A program made the position numbers and the translations under genes. 64,000 nt of DNA from Xanthobacter agilis. Its GTDB lineage: Bacteria; Pseudomonadota; Alphaproteobacteria; Rhizobiales; Xanthobacteraceae. The notes under the pieces were generated by a model. The model ran no database searches and was not told where the DNA came from. It worked only from the letters and a program-made list of their open reading frames with translations. Shown here piece after piece: positions 27,697-36,868 of the stretch (positions within the stretch are counted from its first letter, which is position 1; the number at the start of each line of letters is the position of its first letter). The stretch is taken from assembly GCF_021730435.1 (NCBI RefSeq), contig NZ_JABWGX010000001.1, forward strand, positions 186,001 through 250,000. Direction: 5' to 3'.

Positions 27697-30207
27697 CTAT
27701 CGCGGCAGACTGAGGAGGCTTGTCATGCCCCTCGCTTGCCCGCGGCGCAGGGTGAGCGCGGCGCCGAGATCGGCCGCCTCCGCCGCAAGCCGGGCGTAGC
27801 GCAGGGGGCGTCCGGCGCGGCTGAAGCGGTCGCTGCCCACGGATGGGGCCGTGGGGTCGCACGCCGCCTCCAGGCCGATTTCGTCCACCGGCTGGCCCGC
27901 GTCGCTGACCTGGAGCATGACGGGAGCCGCGTCGGCTTCGGCGTCACAGAGCAGGGACACCGCGATGGCGGTATCCGGCGGGGCGCCATCAAGGGCTTCC
28001 TCGATCAAGAGGCGAACCAGGCGCGCGAGCCGCGCGGGCCGGGTCACGATCTGCGGCACCGCGCTGATGTCGGTGCGGACCGCCACATGGCGCCGGCGGG
28101 CGAGGGGGAGGGCGTGGGCCAGGGCGGTGCGGACGACGGTGGCCACATCGGTGGCGCTTCCATCCGTCTCGGCCAGGGGCGCGGCCAGCGCCGCGAGGTC
28201 GTCAAGGCTGCCTTGCACGCGCTCCAGAGCGTCTCGCACCGGCCCCGGAAGGTCGGGCGCGTCGTCGGGCGCATAGTCGGCGAGGGTCGAGAAAGAGGGG
28301 CCGAGGCTCTCGGCCAGCCGCCGGGCGACCAGATGCAGGGCCGGCGGCACGTCCTCTCCAGCGGCGGCGCGTGTCGGCTCGGCCGCCGGGGACAAGATCC
28401 GAGCGACGGCCTCAGGTGCCGTGCCGCCGTCGTTGTCCGCGCCGCTCCATGACACGCCGCGCGGCTCCGGCGGGGCGGATGCGGTGGTGCGGACCTCGGT
28501 GTCGGCTTCAGGGGACGGCTCGGGGCCGAGCACCACGCAGGTCTGTCCGGTGCCTTCGCCCACGGCGGCCAGCGCGGCCAGGGCGCGAAACGCCTCGCCG
28601 TCCCGCGGACGCAGCGCCAGCACCAGGGGGCGGTTGTCGTTCTCGCCCGCCGCGGCGCGGTCGAGCCAGCCAATCGCCTCGCCCCGCGCCTCGGGGGCGA
28701 TGACAATGGTGATGGGCTCGTGCTCCAACTCACTGGCGGCAAAGCCGAGGCGGACTTCCGCCGCGCGGTTGGCGAACAGGATGCGATGGGCGGCGTCGAT
28801 CAGCAGCACCGGCCAGGGCACGAGGTCGAGGGCGTCGCGCCGCGGATCCGACAGCTCCGGCGGAAGCGGAAGGATGTCTTCGTCCGCGCGCCGTTGCAGC
28901 AGGTGGAGGCGGGCTCCGGGCGCGTAGAAGTCGGCGGCCGATTCGCTGGTATCCACGGGCCATTCATGACCGTCGGCCGCCAGAAGGCGGCTTTCACCAT
29001 CCGGGTCGGTGTGCAGAACCCCGTCGAGCCCGCCCGCGTCGCGAACGGCGGCGACATCGGGCCAGCCGGTCCATTGCAGGAAGGTGCGGTTGGCGTGGGC
29101 GAGGTGCGCGCCATCCGCGAGCAAGGTGGCGACGGGCAGCGCGTCGAGCACGTCGAGGCCGGACGGGGAGGGCGGCGGCGAGGGGGGCTCGGTGGTCGGT
29201 CCGGGCTCATCGCGCGGTGCGTCGGACCGCATGGCGGCTTCCAGGGTGCGGCCGATCTCGTCGAAATAATTGCTCTCGCGGGGCGTCAGCCCGTTGAAGG
29301 GCAGCACGTTGGACAGTGAACGGCCCATGGCGCGGGCGGCGGAACGCCCGGCGGCGCGCGCGAGCGTCTGTTCCAGGTCGCGATCCATGGGGGCGGTGCC
29401 GGCGGCCTGGGACATGCGGACATCGTCATCAGGCGCGATTTCGCATGTGGTCGGCGCCGGCTCGGGCCTCACCGTCCAGCGGCGCAGCACGCCGAAGCCG
29501 CGGGTGGCCACCCGGCGTCGCGCCGCGTCGAACAGCGGCACGCCGCCAAGCTCCAGGTCGAGGATCGGCGTGCCGGGCACCGTGACGCGGACGCCGGAAA
29601 AGCTGGTGCCGGTGGCCAGGGCGTCGGCGAGCGCCCGGCCGGAGACGATGCGGCCTGCGTCCTCCAATGCCGGGAAGCTGGAGCCGTTCCAGGCATCGGC
29701 GCGGGCGCCCAGCGCCATGGCGAGCGCGGGCGAGAGCGCGAGAATCCGGTCGTCGGCGTCGGTCTCGAAGGTGAAGCGCACGGCCGGGTCGAGGGCTTCG
29801 AGGCCCCCCCGTGGTGGGGCGGATGGCGCTGGGGCGCCGGCTTCCACGCTGAAGGCGGGATCGTCGAGGAGCGCGGAGGGATCGGCGAGAAGCACCACCG
29901 GCCCCCCTTCGAGGTCGAGCACGAGCCCGCGAAACACCCGCGGCGTGAGGCTGCGCGGCAGCCGCAGGCGCACCAGGGCGGCGCCATGGGCATGGGTCCG
30001 GCCACCGGCCAGCGCGCGCACCGTTTCCGTGATCTGCGGCGGCAGGCGGTGGTCGACCCCAATGCCAAAACGTCCGCAGGCGGCGGTTACGGCGAGCACC
30101 GCGGCGGTCGCGGCATCCACCAGGAAGGACGGGAGGTCGTCACGGCGGAGCGGCGCGAGGCGGGGGTCTGTCAAATCGAGCGCGCGGGCCTTCGTCTCCG
30201 TCATCAT
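27697..30207 (-). CDS. PdhS/CbrA-like PAS protein with degenerate histidine-kinase core
   Basis: 836 residues, soluble. PAS-like regions lie at about 140-245 (RFTFETDADDRILALSPALA), 340-415 (LPVATLLADGAHLAHANRTF) and 455-555 (WPVLLIDAAHRILFANRAAE). A linker, NVLPFNGLTPRESNYFDEIG, matches the PdhS/CbrA/DivL-type kinases of Hyphomicrobiales that control cell-cycle phosphorelays. The kinase part is eroded: no SHEIRTP phospho-acceptor His, LIEEALDGA where the N-box Asn should be, SDAGQPV for the D-box and no GxGxG. It is probably a scaffold or pseudokinase sensor. ATG 30207 or 30204. It is divergent from a phasin gene. Confidence 0.75.
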   Translation of the reverse strand: MMTETKARALDLTDPRLAPLRRDDLPSFLVDAATAAVLAVTAACGRFGIGVDHRLPPQITETVRALAGGRTHAHGAALVRLRLPRSLTPRVFRGLVLDLEGGPVVLLADPSALLDDPAFSVEAGAPAPSAPPRGGLEALDPAVRFTFETDADDRILALSPALAMALGARADAWNGSSFPALEDAGRIVSGRALADALATGTSFSGVRVTVPGTPILDLELGGVPLFDAARRRVATRGFGVLRRWTVRPEPAPTTCEIAPDDDVRMSQAAGTAPMDRDLEQTLARAAGRSAARAMGRSLSNVLPFNGLTPRESNYFDEIGRTLEAAMRSDAPRDEPGPTTEPPSPPPSPSGLDVLDALPVATLLADGAHLAHANRTFLQWTGWPDVAAVRDAGGLDGVLHTDPDGESRLLAADGHEWPVDTSESAADFYAPGARLHLLQRRADEDILPLPPELSDPRRDALDLVPWPVLLIDAAHRILFANRAAEVRLGFAASELEHEPITIVIAPEARGEAIGWLDRAAAGENDNRPLVLALRPRDGEAFRALAALAAVGEGTGQTCVVLGPEPSPEADTEVRTTASAPPEPRGVSWSGADNDGGTAPEAVARILSPAAEPTRAAAGEDVPPALHLVARRLAESLGPSFSTLADYAPDDAPDLPGPVRDALERVQGSLDDLAALAAPLAETDGSATDVATVVRTALAHALPLARRRHVAVRTDISAVPQIVTRPARLARLVRLLIEEALDGAPPDTAIAVSLLCDAEADAAPVMLQVSDAGQPVDEIGLEAACDPTAPSVGSDRFSRAGRPLRYARLAAEAADLGAALTLRRGQARGMTSLLSLPR

Positions 30208-30287
30208 GTCCCGTCCGCAATGGCCGCCGCGCGGGGCGGTCTCGTGAATCCCAGTGGAGGCCGAGCATGCGCCAAAACGGTTAACAC

Positions 30288-30314
30288 GGACGCAATCGCG
30301 TGGATATTGCGTCC
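30288..30314. promoter_or_regulatory. 27-bp inverted repeat between the PAS protein and phasin genes
   Basis: GGACGCAAT-cgcgtggat-ATTGCGTCC, perfect 9-bp arms with a 9-bp spacer. It is 81 bp upstream of the PAS gene start and 91 bp upstream of the phasin start, so it could control either. It does not match the CTGC/GCAG pattern of PhaR sites. Confidence 0.6.
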
Positions 30315-30404
30315 ATTTTCATATTGGCGAAGACGGGAGGGCGCATACTAATATTCGAGCGGCACGGCCGCCCGCGCCGTCCCCAAGCCCGAGGAGTAAG
30401 CGCC

Positions 30405-30944
30405 ATGACGAAGTTCGGTCCGAATCTCGAACTGCCCGCGGAAGTGCGTGCGGTCGCGGAAAAGAATGTCGCCCAGGCCCGCGAGGCGTTCGAGACACTC
30501 TTCAAGAACGCGCGCGACGCGGTCGGCCAGAGCGAGGGGCAGCTCGAAGAAGTGTGCGCCGGGGTCAACGATCTGCGGCAGAAGGCCATTGGCCTCATGG
30601 AAGCCAACATGGAGTCCGGGTTCGACTTCCTGCAGAAGCTGATGTCGGCGAAGACGCCGCAAGAACTGCTGAGCTTCCAGGCGGAGTTCCTTTCCACCCA
30701 GGTGCAGAAGGTGTCCGAGCAGGCGAAGGCCCTGGGCGCCGATGCCAAGGCCCTTGGCGAAACCACCGCGCGCACCCTGGACGAGCGCGCCCGCGCCCTG
30801 GCGGAACGGGTGAAAGAGCTCTCCGCGGCCGCCGCCAAGAGCGCGCAGAGTGCGGCGCAGGACCTCAAGACGGTCGGCGAGAGCGTGGTCAATGAAGCCA
30901 AGGCGAAAGCCACCGAGGCCCTCGACCCCAATCAGAAGCCCTGA
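30405..30944 (+). CDS. Phasin family protein
   Basis: 179 residues from ATG 30405 with GAGGAG 8 nt upstream. Entirely helical and Ala/Lys/Glu-rich; AEKNVAQAREAFETLFKNAR and FDFLQKLMSAKTPQELLSFQ match the phasin_2 family, which coats polyhydroxyalkanoate granules. A strong hairpin follows, then a second phasin gene. Confidence 0.88.
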   Translation: MTKFGPNLELPAEVRAVAEKNVAQAREAFETLFKNARDAVGQSEGQLEEVCAGVNDLRQKAIGLMEANMESGFDFLQKLMSAKTPQELLSFQAEFLSTQVQKVSEQAKALGADAKALGETTARTLDERARALAERVKELSAAAAKSAQSAAQDLKTVGESVVNEAKAKATEALDPNQKP

Positions 30945-30971
30945 GCCATTTACCGAGTCTTTGTTTTCATT

Positions 30972-31001
30972 GTGCGGCGCAAGATTACTTTTGCGCCGCA
31001 C
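30972..31001. terminator. Hairpin between the two phasin genes
   Basis: GTGCGGCGCAA at 30972-30982 pairs with TTGCGCCGCAC at 30991-31001, 11-bp perfect stem with an 8-nt loop. There is no T-run after it in the rightward direction, so it may act as an mRNA-stabilising stem or a leaky terminator. Confidence 0.6.
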
Positions 31002-31179
31002 CTCACCTTCGGCTATGTAAAAGGTCGTCAGGGCAAGGCCCCTCTCATTCCAGCTTGTGACCGGTCTTTCGCTGTTCTGGATGCGCCCTGAATGCGGGGA
31101 GGGGGGCTTCCGAACGGGGTTCTGGCGGAGAGGCTTGCCTTTTTATGCGACACGACCCCGCGCTCGGCCCGAGGATGAC

Positions 31180-31653
31180 ATGAGCGACTCCTTCATCAAG
31201 GCATACCAGGACCAGATTGAAGCAGCGAAAAAGGCGTTTTCGGCGAACGGCATTCCTCCTGTCGAGGTGCCGCCGGCGGTGCGCGAGATCGCCGAGAAGG
31301 GCCTTGCCACCCTGCGCGAGAATTACGACAAGCTGAAGGTGTCCGCCGAGCAGGTGAATGCCACCCTCGAGGATACCTACACCACCGCCAGCAAGGGCGT
31401 GGCCGAGTACAATGCCAAGGTGCTCGAGGCCATGCAGTCGAACGTGAACTCCACCTTCGACTATTTCAGCTCCCTGCTGCAGAGCAAGAGCCTTGCCGAG
31501 GCGGTGGAGCTGTCCACCGGCCACGCCCGCAAGCAGTTCGAGACCGCCACCGTCCAGGCGAAGGATCTCACGACCCTGGCGCAGAAGGTCGCGGCCGAAT
31601 CGTCGGAGCCGATCAAGTCTTCGGTCGAAAAGGCCACGCGTCCGGCCGCTTGA
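31180..31653 (+). CDS. Phasin family protein (second copy)
   Basis: 157 residues from ATG 31180, GAGGA 4-5 nt upstream. Helical, with EIAEKGLATLRENYDKLKVS, NSTFDYFSSLLQSKSLAEAV and ELSTGHARKQFETATVQAKD, typical of phasin_2 granule proteins. Only distantly similar to the copy 236 bp upstream. A terminator follows. Confidence 0.9.
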   Translation: MSDSFIKAYQDQIEAAKKAFSANGIPPVEVPPAVREIAEKGLATLRENYDKLKVSAEQVNATLEDTYTTASKGVAEYNAKVLEAMQSNVNSTFDYFSSLLQSKSLAEAVELSTGHARKQFETATVQAKDLTTLAQKVAAESSEPIKSSVEKATRPAA

Positions 31654-31680
31654 GCCCGCGTTCAGCCCATCGCGAGTTGG

Positions 31681-31706
31681 AAAAGGCGCCCTTGGGGGCG
31701 CCTTTT
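31681..31706 (+). terminator. Rho-independent terminator after the second phasin
   Basis: AAAAGGCGCCC-ttgg-GGGCGCCTTTT with two further T; 11-bp perfect stem, 27 nt past the stop. Confidence 0.92.
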
Positions 31707-31751
31707 TTCTTGTGGCGTCTGTTCCTTCCGCATTGTGGCGGGGGCAGGGTG

Positions 31752-32924
31752 TCAGGTCAGTTCCCGCATGGCGGCGTCGATGCCCTCGACGGTGAGGGGG
31801 AACATGCGGTTCTCCATGATGTGGCCGATCAGGCGGATGGAGTCCGTGTAGCTCCAATGGTTTTCCTGTACGGGGTTGAGCCACACCGCGCGCGGGTAGG
31901 TGGCCAGCAGCCGGCCAAGCCACGCCTTGCCCGGCTCGGGATTGTTGTGCTCCACTGAGCCGTTGGCATACAGGACCTCATAAGGCCCCATGGAGGCGTC
32001 CCCGATGAAAATCAATTTATAGTCGCTGCTATAGGTGTGCAGCACGTTCTCAAGGGGAATGCGCTCGCTGGAGCGCCGGGCGTTGGAGCGCCAGACGGTC
32101 TCGTAGACGCAATTGTGAAAATAGAAATGCTCCAGATACTTGAACTCTGAGCGCGCGGCCGAGAACAGCTCCTCGCATTGGGCGATGTGCCAGTCCATGG
32201 AGCCGCCGACGTCCAGGAACAGCAGCACCTTCACCGCATTGCGCCGTTCCGGGCGCAGCTTTACGTCGAGATAGCCGGCGCGGGCGGTCTGCCGGATGGT
32301 GCCGTCGAGGTCCAGTTCCTCCGCCGCGCCCACCCGAGCAAATTTGCGCAGGCGCCGCAGCGCCACCTTGATGTTGCGGGTGCCGAGCTCCACCTGGTCG
32401 TCGAGGTCCCGGAACTCCCGCTTGTCCCAGACCTTCACCGCGCGAAAATTGCGATTGCCGTCCTGGCCGATGCGGACGCCTTCGGGATTGTAGCCGTAAG
32501 CGCCGAAGGGCGAGGTGCCGCCGGTGCCGATCCATTTGTTGCCGCCCTGGTGGCGCGCCTTCTGTTCCTTCAGCCGCTCGGCCAGGGTTTCCAGGAGCTT
32601 GTCGAGCCCGCCGAGGGCCTCGATCTGCTTCTTCTCTTCATCCGTCAGGTGCTTTTCCGCCAGCTTGCGCAACCACTCGGCGGGAATGGCATGGGCCTCT
32701 TCGCCCACGGCGGCTTCCAGGCCCTTGAAGCAGTGGCCGAACACCTGATCGAACTTGTCGAGATGGCGCTCGTCCTTCACCAAGCTGGCACGGGCGAGAT
32801 AGTAGAACGTTTCTACCTGCCGCCCGGCAAGGTCCCGATCCATGGCCTCCATGAGGGTGAGATACTCGCGCACGGACACCGGAACGCCGGCCGCCTTCAG
32901 GGCCTCGAAGAATGCGATGAACAT
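31752..32924 (-). CDS. VWA domain protein, CoxE-like
   Basis: 390 residues. An N-terminal helical region (FFEALKAAGVPVSVREYLTL) leads to the CoxE/VWA domain near residues 235-380. The MIDAS site reads LFLDVGGSMDWH, so the canonical DxSxS is DVGGS, with Gly in place of the first Ser. Further motifs are HFYFHNCVYETVW and FIGDASMGPYEV. Such proteins normally work with a MoxR AAA+ ATPase in metal-cofactor or complex assembly; no moxR gene is adjacent here. Confidence 0.85.
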   Translation of the reverse strand: MFIAFFEALKAAGVPVSVREYLTLMEAMDRDLAGRQVETFYYLARASLVKDERHLDKFDQVFGHCFKGLEAAVGEEAHAIPAEWLRKLAEKHLTDEEKKQIEALGGLDKLLETLAERLKEQKARHQGGNKWIGTGGTSPFGAYGYNPEGVRIGQDGNRNFRAVKVWDKREFRDLDDQVELGTRNIKVALRRLRKFARVGAAEELDLDGTIRQTARAGYLDVKLRPERRNAVKVLLFLDVGGSMDWHIAQCEELFSAARSEFKYLEHFYFHNCVYETVWRSNARRSSERIPLENVLHTYSSDYKLIFIGDASMGPYEVLYANGSVEHNNPEPGKAWLGRLLATYPRAVWLNPVQENHWSYTDSIRLIGHIMENRMFPLTVEGIDAAMRELT

Positions 32925-33004
32925 GGCGCCGGTCTCCTCCTGGCGTCAGTGAAGCACGATGCCGCCGGTCGTGTCACCGGTGACGCGGGCCGTGACCGGG
33001 CGCT

Positions 33005-33766
33005 TCAGGTGGAGAGTAAAGTCTGCTCGCTGCCGTCGAGGACGAGGCAGGTCAGGCGCCCGGTGAACACCGCGCCGGTGTCGATGCCGATGCGGTTGGC
33101 GCGGAGCTCCGGCACCGGCGCCGGCGTGTGGCCGTGAACCACCACATGGCTGAACGTTTCCTCGGATCTGAGGAAGTCATGGCGGATCCACAGGCAATCG
33201 TGCCGGCTCTGCGCCTCGACCGGCACGCCCGGCCGGACGCCGGCATGCACGAAAAGGTAGTCGCCGCACACATGGGTCACCGAAAGGCTGTGCAGGAACG
33301 TGAGGTGGGCTTCGGGGATGGCGCGGCGCCAGCGGTCCCAAAGCTCGCGTACCTCCAGTTCGCCCACCACCGGCGCGAGTTCCGGCAGGTATGAAAGGAC
33401 CGCCGGCAACCCGCCGAGCGCGATCCAGTGGATGAATGCCGCAAGGCCGCGATGTGCCTCCAGCATCATGTCCTCATGGTTGCCGGAAAGGCAGATGGTG
33501 CCGCGCGCGCGGCGCCGTTCGATCAGGGTGGAGAGCACCGCCGCGCTGTCTGGTCCGCGGTCCACCATGTCGCCGAGGTAGATTTCCTGCTGGATCCGGT
33601 TGCGATGGGCGGCCTGATCGGCTTCCATCTGCCGGTGCAGGTTTCGCAGGATGTCGATCTCGCCGTGGATGTCCCCCACCGCATAGACTCGTATCCCTTC
33701 CGCCACGCGTGGAGGCTTGCTTGCGTTCAGGGGCGGCAGTTCCGTCACTCGTTGCACAATGCTCAT
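33005..33766 (-). CDS. PPP-type metallophosphoesterase (Ser/Thr phosphatase or Ap4A hydrolase-like)
   Basis: 253 residues from ATG 33766 (GGAGG about 11 nt upstream). The three metal motifs of the PPP family are present: GDIHGE at 31-36, GDMVDRG at 65-71, GNHED at 95-99, with later HAGVRPG and HGHTPAP. It should dephosphorylate protein or nucleotide substrates with two metal ions. The next gene on this strand, 80 bp downstream, encodes the VWA protein. The frame remains open upstream to 33985. Confidence 0.9.
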   Translation of the reverse strand: MSIVQRVTELPPLNASKPPRVAEGIRVYAVGDIHGEIDILRNLHRQMEADQAAHRNRIQQEIYLGDMVDRGPDSAAVLSTLIERRRARGTICLSGNHEDMMLEAHRGLAAFIHWIALGGLPAVLSYLPELAPVVGELEVRELWDRWRRAIPEAHLTFLHSLSVTHVCGDYLFVHAGVRPGVPVEAQSRHDCLWIRHDFLRSEETFSHVVVHGHTPAPVPELRANRIGIDTGAVFTGRLTCLVLDGSEQTLLST

Positions 33767-34008
33767 GGCTGACTTGCCTCCAGCCGATTCATCTGTGCCG
33801 CCCGATCCGTCCGTGCCGCCTCGCGGCATATTAGGGCGGGATCGCGTCCTATCGCAGCAATAAATGTCGCGCCGCACCGGTTCCCGGACGCCCCCGCCTT
33901 CCCGGCGGTACCGGATTCCCGCAAGTTGCCGCGCTCTGTTGTGGAACGGCTCTCCGGCGCGCGGTAAGCGACAGGTGGGTGACACGAATCGGGGGCAATG
34001 GTCGAGGC

Positions 34009-34974
34009 ATGGGATTCCACATCACGGCGGTGGCCCTGATGGTCGAGGCGGCGCTCGGCTATCCGCAGATCCTGGTGCGGCACCTCGGCCACCCGGTGAT
34101 CTGGATCGGCGCCCTGATCGCGCGGCTCGACCAGGCCTGGAACCGGCCGGAATTCTCCGATCGCCGGCGGCGTCTTCTCGGCGTGGCGACGGTTGCCGTG
34201 CTGGTGGCCGTGGCCGGGGTTCCCGCCTTGCTGGTGGAGCGCGCCCTGGGCTTTCTGCCGTTCGGCTGGATCGTCGCGGGCGTCGTCGGAAGCGCCTTCG
34301 TCGCCCAGCGCTCCCTGCATTGGCATGTGGAGCGGGTGGCGACCGCGCTGGAGACCGGCGGGCTGGAGGCGGGGCGCGAGGCGGTGCGGCATATCGTGGG
34401 TCGCGATCCGCAGCGGCTGGACGAAGCAGGCGTGGCGCGGGCGGCCATCGAGAGCCTCGCCGAGAATTTTTCGGATGGCATTGTCGCGCCGGCGCTGTGG
34501 ATGTGCGTGGGCGGGCTTGCCGGCGGCGCGGTCTACAAGGCGCTCAACACCGCCGACAGCATGATCGGACATCTCACGCCCCGCCACGCGGCCTTCGGCT
34601 GGGCGGCGGCGCGCTGCGACGATTATGTGAATCTTCCGGCGTCGCGCCTTGCGGGCGCCCTTCTCATCGGCGCCGCCGCTCTGCTGCCGGGGGCTTCGCC
34701 GCGCGCGGCCTTCATCGCCATGCGGCGCGACGCCCCATGCCATCGCTCGCCCAATGCCGGCTGGTCCGAGGCCGCCATGGCCGGCGCCCTGGGCCTGCAA
34801 CTGAACGGGCCGAAGGTCTATGGCGGCGTCTTCACCGAAGACGCTTTCATGGGCGAGGGCCGGCGCGCGGCGACCGCCGCCGACATCCGGGCCGCCCTGC
34901 GGCTCTATCGCCGGGCCGATGGCCTGCTGGTGGCGCTGGCGCTGGCCGGGGTCGTCCTCGCCGGGCTGATGTGA
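34009..34974 (+). CDS. cobD: Adenosylcobinamide-phosphate synthase
   Basis: About 321 residues from ATG 34009; a GTG at 33979 is the alternative. Integral membrane protein of the CobD/CbiB family: ALGYPQILVRHLGHPVIWIG, AIESLAENFSDGIVAPALWM, NTADSMIGHLTPRHAAFGWA and TEDAFMGEGRRAAT are diagnostic. It joins the aminopropanol arm to adenosylcobyric acid in B12 synthesis. Convergent with cobU, 4 nt between stops. No cobalamin riboswitch was found upstream. Confidence 0.94.
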   Translation: MGFHITAVALMVEAALGYPQILVRHLGHPVIWIGALIARLDQAWNRPEFSDRRRRLLGVATVAVLVAVAGVPALLVERALGFLPFGWIVAGVVGSAFVAQRSLHWHVERVATALETGGLEAGREAVRHIVGRDPQRLDEAGVARAAIESLAENFSDGIVAPALWMCVGGLAGGAVYKALNTADSMIGHLTPRHAAFGWAAARCDDYVNLPASRLAGALLIGAAALLPGASPRAAFIAMRRDAPCHRSPNAGWSEAAMAGALGLQLNGPKVYGGVFTEDAFMGEGRRAATAADIRAALRLYRRADGLLVALALAGVVLAGLM

Positions 34975-34978
34975 GCGC

Positions 34979-35491
34979 TCAGCCGGCCTTCACCATCATG
35001 GGCAGGCCGGCGACCATGAACACCACCTGATCCGCCCGCTGCGCCAGGCGCTGGTTGAGCCGCCCGGCGGCGTCGCGGAAGCGCCGGGCGAGGGCGTTGT
35101 CGGGCACGATGCCGAGTCCGACCTCGTTGGCGACGCAGACGGTCAGCCCGCTGCGCCGCGCCAGGGCCGCCTCCAGGGCGGCGGTCTCGGCCTCGAGGTC
35201 GTGGTTGGCGAGCAGGTGGTTGGTGAGCCAGAGGGTCAGGCAATCCACCAGCGCGGGCTGCTCGGGCGGCAGGGCATCGAGGGCGCCGGCGAGGGCGAGG
35301 GGGGTGTCATGGGTCTGCCAGCCGGCCGCGCGCTGGGCCTGGTGGAGGGTGATGCGTTCGGCCATCTCGGCATCCAGCGCCTCGGCGGTCGCAAGATAGG
35401 CCCAGGGGTCGGGGGTGGCGGTGATGAGGCGTTCCGCATATCCGCTCTTGCCCGAGCGGGCGCCGCCCAGCACCAGGACAAGGCGGGTCAC
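34979..35491 (-). CDS. cobU: Adenosylcobinamide kinase/guanylyltransferase
   Basis: 170 residues from a GTG at 35491 with GGGAGGG 8 nt upstream. P-loop LVLGGARSGKSGYAERL, the substrate region THDTPLALAGAL, VDCLTLWLTNHL and VANEVGLGIVPDNALARRFRD are all typical. It phosphorylates cobinamide and transfers GMP, the step after CobD. Called cobP in some alphaproteobacteria. Confidence 0.95.
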   Translation of the reverse strand: MTRLVLVLGGARSGKSGYAERLITATPDPWAYLATAEALDAEMAERITLHQAQRAAGWQTHDTPLALAGALDALPPEQPALVDCLTLWLTNHLLANHDLEAETAALEAALARRSGLTVCVANEVGLGIVPDNALARRFRDAAGRLNQRLAQRADQVVFMVAGLPMMVKAG

Positions 35492-35685
35492 GCCGTGCCC
35501 TCCCGTGTGAGAGATGGGGCCTGCTGATTCATCCCGCTGCCGCTTGCCATCAAGGAATGCGTGCTCCCGTGCGTGCCGACACTAGCGGCGACTGTTGGGA
35601 CCGCAACCGCCGGCCGAATTTTGTGCACTGCCAGGACGGGTCTCGCGGCTATAATTGGTGGACCGACCATGACGCGGAGACTTTG

Positions 35686-36843
35686 ATGGCGGCCGACCTG
35701 ACGCTGGAGTGGCTTGCGCGCCTCATCGGCTTCGACACCACCAGCCGGAATTCCAACCTGTCGCTGGTGGCGGCGGTGGAGGATTTCTTTCGCGCCCGTT
35801 CCGTCGCCTTCGAGCGGGTGGACGACGTGGCGCAGGGAAAGGCGGCGCTCATCGCCACCATCGGTCCGCGCGAGGTGCCCGGCATCGTGCTGTCGGGGCA
35901 CACCGACGTGGTGCCGGTGGACGGCCAGGACTGGACCAGCGATCCCTTCACCCTCGCCGCGCGGGACGGCCGCCTTTATGGCCGGGGCGCCTGCGACATG
36001 AAGGGCTTTCTCGCCGTCTGCCTGGGGCTGGTTCCGGAGATGCAGGCGCGGACGCTGAAAAAGCCCATCCATCTGGCCCTGTCCTATGACGAAGAGGTGG
36101 GATGCCTGGGGGTGCGGCCGATGCTCGCCCACATGGTGGCGCGGGGCTATCGGCCGGAAGGCTGCATCGTCGGCGAGCCGACCTCGATGCAGGTGGTGGT
36201 CGGCCACAAGGCCAAGCGCTCCCTGCGCACCCGCGTCACCGGCCGGGGCGGCCATTCCTCCCGGGCGCCGGAACTGGTGAATGCGGTGGAGGTGGCGGCC
36301 CTGATCGCGGCGCGGGTCACGGCCCTGGGCGCGCGGCTGCTGCGCGAGGGGCGGCGGGATGCGCTCTATGACATCCCGACTTCCACCGCCCATGTGGGTA
36401 CCCTGCACGGTGGCACGGCGCTCAACATCGTGCCCGATCACGCGGTGATGGACTGGGAGGTGCGGGCCTTGCCGGAGGAGGACATCGACGCTCTGGTGGC
36501 CGAGATCATCGATCATGCGCGCACCGAGCTGGAGCCGGCCATGAAGGAACGGGCGCCGGAGGCCGGCATCGAATTTCACATCACGGGTGCCATTCCCGGC
36601 CTTTCCGCTGACCCGTCCGCCCCCATCGTCACGCTGGCCAAGCGCTGGGCCGGGCGCAACGATCACGCCAAGGTGGCCTATGGCACCGAGGCCGGGCTGT
36701 TCGTGGAGATGGGCGCCATCCCCACCGTGGTGTGCGGGCCGGGCTCCATCGCGCAGGCGCACCAGCCGGACGAATATGTGGACCTGACCCAGATCGAGGC
36801 CTGCGAAGCCTTCGTGCGCAAGATCATCGATTATTGCGGATGA
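35686..36843 (+). CDS. argE: Acetylornithine deacetylase (M20 family)
   Basis: 385 residues from ATG 35686 (GGAGA 7 nt upstream). M20 metal and catalytic residues: H72 and D74 in SGHTDVVPVDG, D104 in GRGACDMKGF, E136-E137 in SYDEEVGC, and a late His in AQAHQPDEYVDL. The dimerisation domain starts at GHKAKRSLRTRVTGRGGHSS. It hydrolyses N-acetylornithine in arginine synthesis. Related M20 deacylases are possible, but the overall pattern is ArgE. Confidence 0.9.
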   Translation: MAADLTLEWLARLIGFDTTSRNSNLSLVAAVEDFFRARSVAFERVDDVAQGKAALIATIGPREVPGIVLSGHTDVVPVDGQDWTSDPFTLAARDGRLYGRGACDMKGFLAVCLGLVPEMQARTLKKPIHLALSYDEEVGCLGVRPMLAHMVARGYRPEGCIVGEPTSMQVVVGHKAKRSLRTRVTGRGGHSSRAPELVNAVEVAALIAARVTALGARLLREGRRDALYDIPTSTAHVGTLHGGTALNIVPDHAVMDWEVRALPEEDIDALVAEIIDHARTELEPAMKERAPEAGIEFHITGAIPGLSADPSAPIVTLAKRWAGRNDHAKVAYGTEAGLFVEMGAIPTVVCGPGSIAQAHQPDEYVDLTQIEACEAFVRKIIDYCG

Positions 36844-36868
36844 GCACGGGCGGACGGCGGTCGTGGCC

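Noticed and set aside
35492-35685. Cobalamin riboswitch upstream of cobU or cobD
   Set aside because: No B12-box or conserved core could be found upstream of either gene.
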